Below are positions 18,556 to 26,712 of a stretch of 64,000 nt of DNA, in pieces. Origin of the DNA: Desulfobulbus propionicus (GTDB lineage: Bacteria; Desulfobacterota; Desulfobulbia; Desulfobulbales; Desulfobulbaceae). Under the pieces are notes generated by a model. It ran no database searches, was not told where the DNA came from, and saw only the letters and a list, made by a program, of their open reading frames with translations. Position 1 is the first letter of the stretch, and the number at the start of each line of letters is the position of its first letter. The translations under genes and the position numbers were made by a program. The stretch covers positions 1-64,000 of the forward strand of contig PDTD01000012.1 of assembly GCA_002748755.1 (NCBI GenBank). Reading direction: 5' to 3'.

Positions 18556-19560
18556 ATGCCGGAATTACGAAAAGACCCTATTCTCGGTCGATGGATCATT
18601 ATTGCCAAGGAGCGTGGTAAAAGGCCTACTGATTTTCTGGTGCAGGAAGACAAGGTCAGAGGCGGGTTTTGTCCGCTTTGTCCAGGAAACGAAAAGACTA
18701 CCCCAGGAGAAGTGCTTGTTTTTGGCAGGGAAAATGGACCTGCGAACGGTCCGGGATGGACCTTAAGAGTTGTTCCGAACAAATACCCTGCACTGGTTAT
18801 TGAAGGAGAATTGGATAAGCAGGGAGACGGCCTTTATGATCGTATGAACGGCATTGGCGCCCACGAGGTGATCATTGAGAGTCCGCACCATAATCAGAAG
18901 TTTTCCGACCAGCCTGCTCATGAGATGATTCTGACCTTTCGTTCCTTCCGTGACCGGATACGGGACCTGGCTAAGGATCACAGATTTCGCTATGTCATGG
19001 TTTTTAAAAATTTCGGCAAAGCCGCCGGGGCATCACTGGAACATTCCCATTCCCAGTTGGTCGCCCTGCCCATCTTGCCGAGAATGGTCAGCGCGGAGCT
19101 GGAAGGCAGTCTATCCTACTACAAGTACAAAGATCGATGTGTTTTCTGCGATATTATCCGGCAGGAGATCCAGCAGAATGTGCGTCTGATATGCGAAAAC
19201 AATCATTTTGTCGTCGTCTCTCCATATGCCCCACGTTCTCCCTTTGAGATGTGGGTTATGCCGCGAAGACACAACTCTAACTACGCTGACCAGGATGACG
19301 ACACTTTGTATGCTCTAAGCGCCATATTCAGTGAAGCGTTGCGTAGATTGGATACCTGTATCCCCAATGTCCCTTATAATTTTGTACTGCACACCCAACC
19401 ATTACGCTCTGGAGCTTTGGAGCACTATCACTGGCACTTTGAAATAGTACCCAAGCTGACATCCATAGCAGGATTCGAGTGGGGAACCGGTTTTTATATC
19501 AACCCCATTCCCCCTGAAGACACCTGTAAATATCTCAAGGAGATACAGTTACAAAAATAA
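18556..19560 (+). CDS. galT: Galactose-1-phosphate uridylyltransferase
   Basis: 334 residues. MPELRKDPILGRWIIIAKERGKRP is the GalT start, followed by a zinc-knuckle pair CPLCPGNE. The catalytic region is SLEHSHSQLVALP (an HxHxQ triad; the second His is the nucleophile carrying UMP), and a second HIT-like half has YHWHFEIVPKL. It exchanges UMP between UDP-glucose and galactose-1-phosphate in the Leloir pathway; in anaerobes it may instead serve sugar-nucleotide supply or polyphosphate-type HIT chemistry. It follows the DksA-like gene by 5 bases, so it is co-transcribed. Confidence 0.9.
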   Translation: MPELRKDPILGRWIIIAKERGKRPTDFLVQEDKVRGGFCPLCPGNEKTTPGEVLVFGRENGPANGPGWTLRVVPNKYPALVIEGELDKQGDGLYDRMNGIGAHEVIIESPHHNQKFSDQPAHEMILTFRSFRDRIRDLAKDHRFRYVMVFKNFGKAAGASLEHSHSQLVALPILPRMVSAELEGSLSYYKYKDRCVFCDIIRQEIQQNVRLICENNHFVVVSPYAPRSPFEMWVMPRRHNSNYADQDDDTLYALSAIFSEALRRLDTCIPNVPYNFVLHTQPLRSGALEHYHWHFEIVPKLTSIAGFEWGTGFYINPIPPEDTCKYLKEIQLQK

Positions 19561-19729
19561 AGGGGGATTGGGAAAAAAACAGCGCCTGACGTCTCGCTTT
19601 GCGTATCTCTTGTGAGGCGGCAGTACTTTTCGCTTGGTGCCAGCGCTGGTTTGACCGCTCACTGCTTCAGGGCTACGATCAAACCGCACGCACAGTTACG
19701 CGCCCCTGGAAGGGGCATGAGAGGATAGC

Positions 19730-20086
19730 ATGGCAAAGAAGACAATCTTGCTCGTGGATGACGAACAGGGCATTCAGCTGCTCTACAGAGGGGAGTTTGA
19801 GGATGAGGGGTATGCTGTTGTCTCGGCATTGAATGGCAAGGAAGCCCTGGAAAAATTTCGGACGCATCAACCGGACCTGGTTGTCCTCGATATCAATATG
19901 CCCGGCATCAATGGGATAGAGGTTTTAAGCCGGATGAAAGAAATAAACGCGCATTTGCCGATTATTCTCTGTTCTGCCTACCCAGAATATAAAGCTGATT
20001 TCAACAGCTGGGCTTCTGAGGAATATATCGTTAAGTCCGCAAATATTGACGAGCTGAAGGCTGCTGTTCGTAAGTATCTTGATTAA
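19730..20086 (+). CDS. Single-domain response regulator (CheY-like)
   Basis: 118 residues consisting of one receiver domain and no output domain. The acidic pocket DDE (residues 10-12), phospho-acceptor Asp54 in VVLDINMPG, the conserved Ser in ILCSAYPE, and the lysine in IVKSANI are all present. GAGAGGATAGC precedes the ATG as ribosome site. The sensor kinase is not adjacent. It lies between galT and a FolE2-like gene, so its target cannot be told from context. Such stand-alone receivers usually act in phosphorelays or bind another protein. The residues after the Lys (KSANIDELKAAVRKYL) are typical of receivers from Desulfobacterota. Confidence 0.9.
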   Translation: MAKKTILLVDDEQGIQLLYRGEFEDEGYAVVSALNGKEALEKFRTHQPDLVVLDINMPGINGIEVLSRMKEINAHLPIILCSAYPEYKADFNSWASEEYIVKSANIDELKAAVRKYLD

Positions 20087-20121
20087 CATTGGAAAACGAT
20101 TTTTCCTTTTTTTGAACCAGC

Positions 20122-20823
20122 ATGCAAGACGTCCAGTCCAGTCCCGATTTCAGGTGTATTGACATTCGCAAGGTGGGTGTCAAGAATATTACCTACCCCG
20201 TTACTCTGCGGGATAAAGCCAAACAGTCTCAGCAGACGGTTGCCAGTGTCAATATGTATGTGCATCTTCCCAGACATTTCAAGGGAACGCACATGAGTCG
20301 TTTTATCGAAATACTCAATTGTTTTCATCATAAATTTGATCTCACAGTTTTGCACGCTATTCTGGAAGAAATGCGAAAGCGTCTAGATGCTGCAACCGCC
20401 CATTTGGAAATATCTTTTCCCTATTTTTTTTCTCCTGCAACCGGTCATCCCGGAACCATGTCCAGACGATATGATTGCAGTATGTACGGCTCACTGCAGG
20501 AACAGCTGGACCTGGTGGTCGAGGTTGAAGTACCAGTGCGCTTGAAGAGAGAAAACGCCGCCGACAAAAGTGGGGCGTCCACCGGGCTGTGGGGGAAAGT
20601 CCTGGTGGCCGTGCGGTTGAACCACTTTGTCTGGTTGGAGGATCTGATAGGATATATTGAACAAGGTGCTGTTTCCCCTGATTTCGGCGCCGATTCCCCG
20701 GAAGCCATGTGCCGACGTATTGGCCGAGTTCTGATCGCAGCAGCAGCCTTTTCCTGGTTCAATGTCAAAGTAGAACATGTGGAGCACGGGTATGCCACCT
20801 ACGCATCCCTGAAAGGGCCGTGA
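20122..20823 (+). CDS. FolE2/MptA-like protein lacking the zinc-cysteine motif
   Basis: 233 residues. The N-terminal half follows GTP cyclohydrolase I type FolE2: IRKVGVKNITYPVTLRD, then ASVNMYVHLPRHFKGTHMSRFIEIL, the typical tunnelling-fold segment. The C-terminal half keeps a strand pattern (VLVAVRLNHFVWLEDLIGYIEQ), but the expected zinc-binding stretch with its CPCS cysteine and the nearby HNQR-type segment is missing, replaced by LKRENAADKSGASTGLWGKV. Without these ligands it may not open GTP to dihydroneopterin triphosphate. It could be a divergent or repurposed member. It is 35 bases downstream of the receiver gene and followed by a 290-base gap. Confidence 0.75.
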   Translation: MQDVQSSPDFRCIDIRKVGVKNITYPVTLRDKAKQSQQTVASVNMYVHLPRHFKGTHMSRFIEILNCFHHKFDLTVLHAILEEMRKRLDAATAHLEISFPYFFSPATGHPGTMSRRYDCSMYGSLQEQLDLVVEVEVPVRLKRENAADKSGASTGLWGKVLVAVRLNHFVWLEDLIGYIEQGAVSPDFGADSPEAMCRRIGRVLIAAAAFSWFNVKVEHVEHGYATYASLKGP

Positions 20824-21110
20824 TCGGTATATTTAGGCTGTGCTTCGCATCAAATAACCGGCAACCTATATGTAATAACAAGGTGTTACAAACATCCTGA
20901 CAACTTTTGGCCTGGTATAAAAATGTGGGCTTGGTTGTTGCTGTCCTTGCCGCCTTCGAGTAAGATACTCATTTTCCAAAACACTGATCCCATTGTATGC
21001 TCTCCTGGCGCCCTTGGCCTGGATTGAGCCTACAGAATACAACGGTAGAAGACCTCTTGTTGCCTACCCTGTATAGGGTGCACAAACGGATATCAACGTC
21101 GTGAGTAGCC

Positions 21111-23189
21111 ATGAGTGAATTATTATTTGAAATTGGAACCGAGGAAATACCAGCCGGTTATATTCAACCAGCACTGCAGGCTCTTGGCCGGGGCATGGAG
21201 AGGAAGTTACGCAGTCTTGGGCTTGTTTTCAGGAACATACAGACCTATGGCACGCCGCGCAGGTTGACTTTGACTATAGAGGAACTGGAGAGCAGGCAGT
21301 CAGATCAGCGTCTGGAACATATTGGACCGTCACGGAGTACCGGTCTTGATGATCAGGGGCATCCAACCAAGGCCGCTCTAGGTTTCGTTCGCTCGAAAGG
21401 GAAAACCCCTGATGATCTGCAGGTGGTTGAGACTGAGAAAGGCGAGTATTTAATGGTTATTGAGGAGGTGCAGGGCCAGGAAACCGAGGTCTTGTTACCA
21501 GAAATTCTTTCCTCGCTGGTTCAGGAGGTGGTTTTCCCAAAATCCATGCGATGGGCTGATAGCAGTATGACTTTTGCCAGACCCATTCAATGGCTTGTTG
21601 CCCTTTTTGCTGGCGCGGTGGTTCCTGTGACCATGGAAGGGGTGACTGCAGGCGATACTTCCCGTGGGCATCGTTTTCTTGCTCCTGAGGGGTTCACCGT
21701 GACTGGTATTGAGCAGTATAAACAGGAGCTGGCTGAGAGATTTGTTGTCGTTGATGGTGAGCGACGCCGTGAGATGGTTGTTGACCAGGTGCGACGTGCC
21801 GTGCAGGAACAGCTGCAGGTACCCGGCGCTGAGCCGGTATTGCATGCAGGGCTAATTGATACGGTTACCAATCTGGTGGAAATGCCTTTTGGTATTTGTG
21901 GCTCGTTTGATGAGAAATTTCTCCAATTACCCAGTGAGGCACTCATGACCTCCATGCGCGAGCATCAAAAATATTTTCCGGTGGCAGACAGTACCACAGG
22001 CAGCCTGTTGCCTTATTTCGTAGCAGTGAATAATACGGATATAGCGGACAGGAAGTTTGCGGCCAGTGGCCACGAACGTGTTCTCAGAGCCCGACTTGAG
22101 GACGGACTCTTTTTTTATCAGGAAGACCAGACCAAGAGACTCGAAGATCGTATTGAAAGTCTGACAGGCATCATTTTCCAGCATAAACTTGGAACCATGT
22201 GGGAAAAATCAAAACGGGTGGCTGTTCTCGCCCAAAAGCTGGCTCAGGAACTGCGACCAGACCTGCAGGAGGAGGCGGTCCGGGCAGCTCGACTGGCCAA
22301 AGCCGATCTGCTCACCGAAATGGTGGGCGAGTTTCCCTCCCTGCAGGGCATAATGGGGAGGGAGTACGCAACCAAGGACGGTGAGTCTGCTGCAGTGGCC
22401 CAGGCCATAGAAGAGCATTATATGCCTGTACGGGCAGGTGGCGCTCTGCCTGCGAGTATCCTGGGCGCCATGGTGGGCATTGCTGACAGGCTGGACACCC
22501 TGGTTGGCTGTTTTGCCATCGGTGAACGCCCCACCGGGAACAAGGATGCCTTTGGCCTCCGCCGCCTGGCCATCGGCCTGGTCAATATCCTCAAGGGACT
22601 GGACATTTCCATACAACTGCCGACCTACATTGATGCTGCGCTCCAGGGCTATGCCGACCAACTGGATAGAGACGCACAGGTTGCCGGAGAAATCCAAGCG
22701 TTCATCACCCTTCGATTCGCCAACGAACAGGTCGCCTGCGGCTGTTCTCAGGAGGTGGTCGATGCGGCGGTATCAGTGGGCTGTGATGATCCAGTGGATT
22801 GTCTGGCTCGTATCGAGGCGCTCAATGATATGCAGAGCCAGGAACAGTTTGCCGTGCTTGCCGGAGCCTTTAAACGCATACGCAACATTATTAAAGGTAA
22901 CACCACCACAACAGTGGATGTCGGACTCTTGCAGGAGCAGGCGGAAAAAGATCTCTTTGAGGTTTTTGAGGAGGTGCAGACCGTGACCGCACCTTTGCTT
23001 ACGACAAAACAATACAAGCAGGCCCTGGCCGCAATGCTGGTCATGAAAGCGCCTGTGGACGCTTTTTTTGATCAGGTTATGGTCATGGATAACAACTTAT
23101 CTATCCGACAAAATCGCCTCAACATGCTCACCGCTTTGGGGCAGTTGATTCTCCAGGTAGGTGATATTTCCCGCATGCACGTGGAATAA
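21111..23189 (+). CDS. glyS: Glycine-tRNA ligase beta subunit
   Basis: 692 residues, full length for the bacterial alpha2-beta2 type. MSELLFEIGTEEIPAGYIQPAL is the invariant start; TYGTPRRLTL, FPKSMRW, FARPIQWLVAL and the HD-like segment with EHYMPVRAGG follow; the C-terminus is the anticodon-binding helical domain (FFDQVMVMDNNLSIRQNRLNML). The catalytic alpha subunit gene glyQ, usually directly upstream, is not here: the preceding 287 bases hold no gene and the gene before them is FolE2-like. It must lie elsewhere in the genome. A hairpin terminator follows the stop. Confidence 0.96.
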   Translation: MSELLFEIGTEEIPAGYIQPALQALGRGMERKLRSLGLVFRNIQTYGTPRRLTLTIEELESRQSDQRLEHIGPSRSTGLDDQGHPTKAALGFVRSKGKTPDDLQVVETEKGEYLMVIEEVQGQETEVLLPEILSSLVQEVVFPKSMRWADSSMTFARPIQWLVALFAGAVVPVTMEGVTAGDTSRGHRFLAPEGFTVTGIEQYKQELAERFVVVDGERRREMVVDQVRRAVQEQLQVPGAEPVLHAGLIDTVTNLVEMPFGICGSFDEKFLQLPSEALMTSMREHQKYFPVADSTTGSLLPYFVAVNNTDIADRKFAASGHERVLRARLEDGLFFYQEDQTKRLEDRIESLTGIIFQHKLGTMWEKSKRVAVLAQKLAQELRPDLQEEAVRAARLAKADLLTEMVGEFPSLQGIMGREYATKDGESAAVAQAIEEHYMPVRAGGALPASILGAMVGIADRLDTLVGCFAIGERPTGNKDAFGLRRLAIGLVNILKGLDISIQLPTYIDAALQGYADQLDRDAQVAGEIQAFITLRFANEQVACGCSQEVVDAAVSVGCDDPVDCLARIEALNDMQSQEQFAVLAGAFKRIRNIIKGNTTTTVDVGLLQEQAEKDLFEVFEEVQTVTAPLLTTKQYKQALAAMLVMKAPVDAFFDQVMVMDNNLSIRQNRLNMLTALGQLILQVGDISRMHVE

Positions 23190-23313
23190 AAAGCGTACCC
23201 TTCTCTCTGGCTATCGGTATCCGAATTCCCGGCAACATGACCAATCGCCGCATGATAAAGGGTGCCCTCCAGGGGCCAGGTAACATTTTTTTTATCTGGT
23301 GATCCCGATAGCG

Positions 23314-23336
23314 AGGCCGCTTTCCAGCGGCGGCCT
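23314..23336 (+). terminator. Intrinsic terminator for glyS
   Basis: AGGCCGC and GCGGCCT pair perfectly over 7 bases around a 9-base loop, followed on the plus strand by TTATTTCTTC. The right arm touches the stop codon of the convergent cytochrome gene, so the hairpin sits between the two genes and may act both ways. Confidence 0.65.
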
Positions 23337-23731
23337 TATTTCTTCTGGTGGCAAACCTTACATTTTGTCAATGCCTTGTTGGTCTTGCCATGACATCCCC
23401 TACATCTTGCATGGGCAGCGCCTTTGAATGTCTTGAGCTTTTTGGGCATATCCGAGGCTTTGTTGTGGCAGGATTCACATTTGGCTATTTGCATCCCCGG
23501 AACATAGGCTCTTTTTTTACCGGCAGTATCGGTGTCGTGATGACAAGTACCGCACTGCAGACGGGATTGATGGACAGCGTGGGGAAAGAATGCAGGCTTG
23601 GGTTTTTTGGCCGGGTCAATGGTTGATTCCAGCCACAATTCCGCAGGCCCTTTGTCCGTCGCCGGGGACACTCCAGGTCCGGCCACCAGCATGGCTGCCA
23701 TTATGGCACCGCTCATCATCAATTTTTTCAT
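23336..23731 (-). CDS. Tetraheme class III cytochrome c (cytochrome c3-like)
   Basis: 131 residues from the ATG at 23731, which opens a clear signal peptide (MKKLMMSGAIMAAMLVAGPGVSPA). The mature part holds four heme motifs, CGTCH, CESCH, CRGCH and CKVCH, plus early His residues (FFPHAVHQS) that supply distal ligands, as in cytochrome c3. It is therefore periplasmic and carries electrons between hydrogenases or formate dehydrogenases and membrane complexes in sulfate reducers. An upstream in-frame Met (23788) would bury the signal peptide. It is the last gene of a minus-strand run including ResB and CcsB, needed to attach its hemes, although repeat copy B separates it from them. Confidence 0.9.
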   Translation of the reverse strand: MKKLMMSGAIMAAMLVAGPGVSPATDKGPAELWLESTIDPAKKPKPAFFPHAVHQSRLQCGTCHHDTDTAGKKRAYVPGMQIAKCESCHNKASDMPKKLKTFKGAAHARCRGCHGKTNKALTKCKVCHQKK

Positions 23732-23843
23732 GTCATACCTTTCTGGGTGTGTCCCTCTACAATAAAAGATAAGCACAGATGGACACAAGGTGTTAAAGGA
23801 GGGATGTAATACAAAATATATCCAGTATGGTAGGGGAACAGCC

Positions 23844-24067
23844 TAACCCGGGTTTTTCATCAGCTCAGGTGCCACCAGGTTCGGTGGTTTTTGCTACTTC
23901 ATTCTATGTGGATCTGTGTGTTGCCAAAAGGTTGCCGAAGATGGCGTCACCTGCGCGCACCTTTGGTGACCATGAGTCGAAATGTGAGCCTATTCAAGGA
24001 CAGCACATCCCCCTGTTTGGTACTTTTTTCTCAAAGCAGACCAAATGTACATAAGAAATCCGCGCTA
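23844..24067 (-). repeat. Dispersed 225-bp repeat, copy B
   Basis: Reverse copy, 224 bases, starting TAACCCGGGTTTTTCATCAG and ending ATAAGAAATCCGCGCTA, so both outer ends carry TA. The arm CAGGTG pairs with CACCTG, where copy A has CAGGCG with CGCCTG: a paired change that keeps the stem. It lies between the 5' end of the cytochrome gene and the 3' end of ccsB, both on the minus strand, so it would be in their common transcript if they are co-transcribed. Confidence 0.88.
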
Positions 24068-24114
24068 ACTGGACGGACTCCATAGTGAGTGTTCATTTAT
24101 CTCAAAGCCTGTTT

Positions 24115-24969
24115 TTAGCCCGGAGCCCCGTAGCTGTGCAGACCTGAAAGGAGGTAGTTCACCCCGAAGTAGGTAAAGAGTACGGCCACAAAGCCTACGA
24201 TGGCCAGCCAGGCAATTCGCCGACCACGCCAGCCTTTGGTAAAGCGGGCATGGAGGGTGAGCGCGTACAAAAACCAGGTGATAATGGACCAGGTTTCTTT
24301 GGGATCCCAGCTCCAGTATGTTCCCCAGGCTTCGGCGGCCCAGATGGCACCGGTTATGATGCCAGCAGAAAGCCACATAAAACCAAAAATAATGGTTTTA
24401 TGGGTCAAGTCATCCAGGACATCCAAGGCTGGGAGGTGCAGATCTGCTTCTTTGAGGGTTTTCCCCTGTCCGCCTGCCTTCTTCTTGAGCAGATACATGC
24501 AGCCCAGTGCCGCAGCCACTGCAAAGGCCCCGTAGCCTATGAAACAGGTCACGACATGGGCAATGAGCCAGTTGGACTGCAGGGCTGGTAGGAGTGGTTT
24601 GATGTCGGCTGAGACGTGGCCGGAAAGTGAGGCATAGGCCATGGTGATAAATGCAAGAGGCATGGCAAAGGAGCCCAGGATGCGGACCTTGTATTTCAGG
24701 TCGATGAGCAGATAAAACAAGGTGGTTGACCAGGCAAAGAAGATCAGTGACTCATACATGTTGGTGAGCGGCGCGTGGCCCATACCCAGCTCATAGGATT
24801 CATGCCAGCGCAGGCCCAGTCCCCAGGTCTGTATAAGGATACCGAGAGCAGCGAGGACATAACCAATGGTGCCGGCAGTTTTTGAGCGAAAGACCAGTTG
24901 CCCGATGAACAAGGCAGTTGACAGCAGATAGGCTATCATGGTGAGGCCAAACAGTGTTGAACTATCCAT
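24115..24969 (-). CDS. ccsB: Cytochrome c biogenesis protein CcsB (CcsA/ResC family)
   Basis: 284 residues with eight membrane helices by eye. The heme-handling WWD-like motif appears as WGTYWSWDPKETWSIITWFLYALTLHAR, with the flanking His residues of the family (HVVTCFIGYGAFAVAAALG, and NRLRRHE-type LRWHESYELG near residue 55). The C-terminus ends in a periplasmic loop and the helix WLAIVGFVAVLFTYFGVNYLLSGLHSYG. With ResB it forms the System II heme exporter/cytochrome c synthase, moving heme outward and ligating it to CxxCH motifs. The gene follows resB by 45 bases on the same strand. Confidence 0.93.
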   Translation of the reverse strand: MDSSTLFGLTMIAYLLSTALFIGQLVFRSKTAGTIGYVLAALGILIQTWGLGLRWHESYELGMGHAPLTNMYESLIFFAWSTTLFYLLIDLKYKVRILGSFAMPLAFITMAYASLSGHVSADIKPLLPALQSNWLIAHVVTCFIGYGAFAVAAALGCMYLLKKKAGGQGKTLKEADLHLPALDVLDDLTHKTIIFGFMWLSAGIITGAIWAAEAWGTYWSWDPKETWSIITWFLYALTLHARFTKGWRGRRIAWLAIVGFVAVLFTYFGVNYLLSGLHSYGAPG

Positions 24970-25014
24970 ATTTCTCCTGGCGTATAAATAAAAAAATGGT
25001 ATGTACCGGGGCGG

Positions 25015-26400
25015 TTATCCGTGCAGGCTTTGCTCTGCTTCAAAGTTCTTGATGAGTTGTTGACATGTTTTTTCAAAACCAGCTGTATTTTTGTTGCTCG
25101 TACCCGCAATAAGCAAAGAAGCTCTGTTTTTTTCCACTTTGAGGTAGGCAAATATTTTCCTGTGAGCGGTGAAAAAAGCAATAGAAAGACCTGCCAGCAT
25201 CAGCATACACCCTGTATAGACTATCCATACTCCGGGATCTTTGGTGACCTGCAGAATAGTGGCATAGATCTGCTTGGACTGGAAGGTATAGGTCCCTGTC
25301 GGGCGCTCAAGGACGGCTTTCTTACCAAGGTCAACCCAGAAGGTATCTGCTTGCCCCTGGCCATCGTAAAACCAGATTTTGACACTACGAATGTCATTGC
25401 CAACGATCTGGTGATTGATGATACCGTAACTGATGCCAGCTTCCCTCCACGCCTGTTCTTTGGCAGGCAGGATAACGTCCTGGTGTTTGGCCGTTGTTTG
25501 CTTGGCCTTGTTTTTCTTCTCAATGGTCACAGAAAAACGCTGTAACCCCCTATAGGCTGACTGGTAGAGGGTAATACCTTTGTGTTGCAGGGGGTGGTTC
25601 ACCTTGACATCCACGTTCTCTTTGCCTGCCACAGGTTTCCCATCCTCCAGCACGGTAACCTGGGAAAGATAGAGTCGCGGCATGCCGTTGGGGTAAAAAT
25701 CGACTGTAAAGGCGGTACAGAGCACAGAAAAACCAAGGGGGATGGCGTGACCCGAACCTGAAGCAAAAACAGTGTCATTGTATTGCCCCTCCTGAATGGC
25801 CATAGAACCCTTAAAAGCAAAATTAGGGTTATGGAGCACTTTCTCTGCAAACATGCTTGATCCCAGCAGCGCCCCTGTCAGTATGACCAGGATGGAGAGG
25901 TGGACCACATAGACACCGAACCTGGTCCAGGCTCCTTTTTGGGCAAAAAACAGGATGCCGCCCGGCTTCTTCTGTTGCGTGGTTCTCCAACCATTTTGTC
26001 TGAACAAGGTGCTCACAGTGTCCGGGTCCGGGATGCCTCGCAAGGACACTTCCTGAGAAAAGGTCATTTTTTTTAACCGTTCAGGAGTCGTGTTCAGGTT
26101 GTCCTTGCGGATAATGGCGATAACCTGAGGGATGCGTTTTACACTGCAGACAATGAGGTTGATGGAAAAAAGAACAAGCAGGGTGAGAAACCACCAGGAA
26201 CTGTACATGACCGGTATGTCTAGGACATGTATAAAGCGAGCGGCCGTGGCGCCATATTGGTCAAAATAGAACTGTGGAGGTTGGTTTTGGGGGATGATGG
26301 TGCCGATTATTGAGGTGGCAGCCAGAAGAAAAAGCAAAACCAAGGCCAGTTGCACCGAGGCAAAAAAGGCCGTAACAGGGTGTGATTGTGATTTGGGCAT
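25015..26400 (-). CDS. resB: Cytochrome c biogenesis protein ResB
   Basis: 461 residues from the ATG at 26400 (MPKSQSHPVTAFFASVQLALVLLF); upstream in-frame codons to 26520 do not fit the family. The first helix, the motif IIPQNQPPQFYFDQYG, a pair of helices (LDIPVMYSSWWFLTLLVLFSINLIVC), and the large periplasmic domain ending with a last helix (YTGCMLMLAGLSIAFFTAHRKIFA) are the ResB plan. LYQSAYRGLQRF and HPLQHKGITLYQS are characteristic periplasmic strands. It works as the partner of CcsB in System II cytochrome c maturation. A ribosome site is not obvious (GAGG 12 bases upstream). Confidence 0.92.
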   Translation of the reverse strand: MPKSQSHPVTAFFASVQLALVLLFLLAATSIIGTIIPQNQPPQFYFDQYGATAARFIHVLDIPVMYSSWWFLTLLVLFSINLIVCSVKRIPQVIAIIRKDNLNTTPERLKKMTFSQEVSLRGIPDPDTVSTLFRQNGWRTTQQKKPGGILFFAQKGAWTRFGVYVVHLSILVILTGALLGSSMFAEKVLHNPNFAFKGSMAIQEGQYNDTVFASGSGHAIPLGFSVLCTAFTVDFYPNGMPRLYLSQVTVLEDGKPVAGKENVDVKVNHPLQHKGITLYQSAYRGLQRFSVTIEKKNKAKQTTAKHQDVILPAKEQAWREAGISYGIINHQIVGNDIRSVKIWFYDGQGQADTFWVDLGKKAVLERPTGTYTFQSKQIYATILQVTKDPGVWIVYTGCMLMLAGLSIAFFTAHRKIFAYLKVEKNRASLLIAGTSNKNTAGFEKTCQQLIKNFEAEQSLHG

Positions 26401-26649
26401 GATATGGTTGCAGACCTCGTACGGATCAGAATAGTAGTGTTTACGTTCAGAAAACTGGATCGTTGGGATGTGGGCGCCGATACTCTCCCAGGCAGCAGCG
26501 CATACTACACTCTCCTGCAAGTGTTCTTAATGGAAAGCGAGCAAAATGGCAATCGTTTGTTCTCTGCATACCCCGCATTTTCGCCTTCAAGGGGGTATTA
26601 TACAACGGTGTTCCAGACTGTATTCGACCTGCTTTCCAATTATCCTGGA

Positions 26650-26712
26650 TAGGGGGCGAATTTCTTGTGAACAGTGTCGACAGGGGTAAGTGTTGCCGAG
26701 AAATTCGGGTTA
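26650..26712. repeat. Mini-derivative of the dispersed repeat (63 bp)
   Basis: Starts TAGGGGGCGAATTTCTTGTG and ends GAGAAATTCGGGTTA, i.e. both terminal inverted repeats of the family with nearly all of the interior deleted, and with TA at both outer edges. The last three bases (26710-26712) are the complement of the glcF stop codon TAA, so the glcF frame ends exactly at the element's edge. Confidence 0.6.

Noticed and set aside
20925-20943. Sigma54 -24/-12-like pair (GG-N10-GC) upstream of glyS
   Set aside because: Only the GG and GC anchors match; the surrounding bases are weak and glyS is not a usual sigma54 target.
25021-25545. 174-codon plus-strand frame antisense to resB
   Set aside because: ResB on the minus strand has strong motifs; the antisense frame is its shadow.
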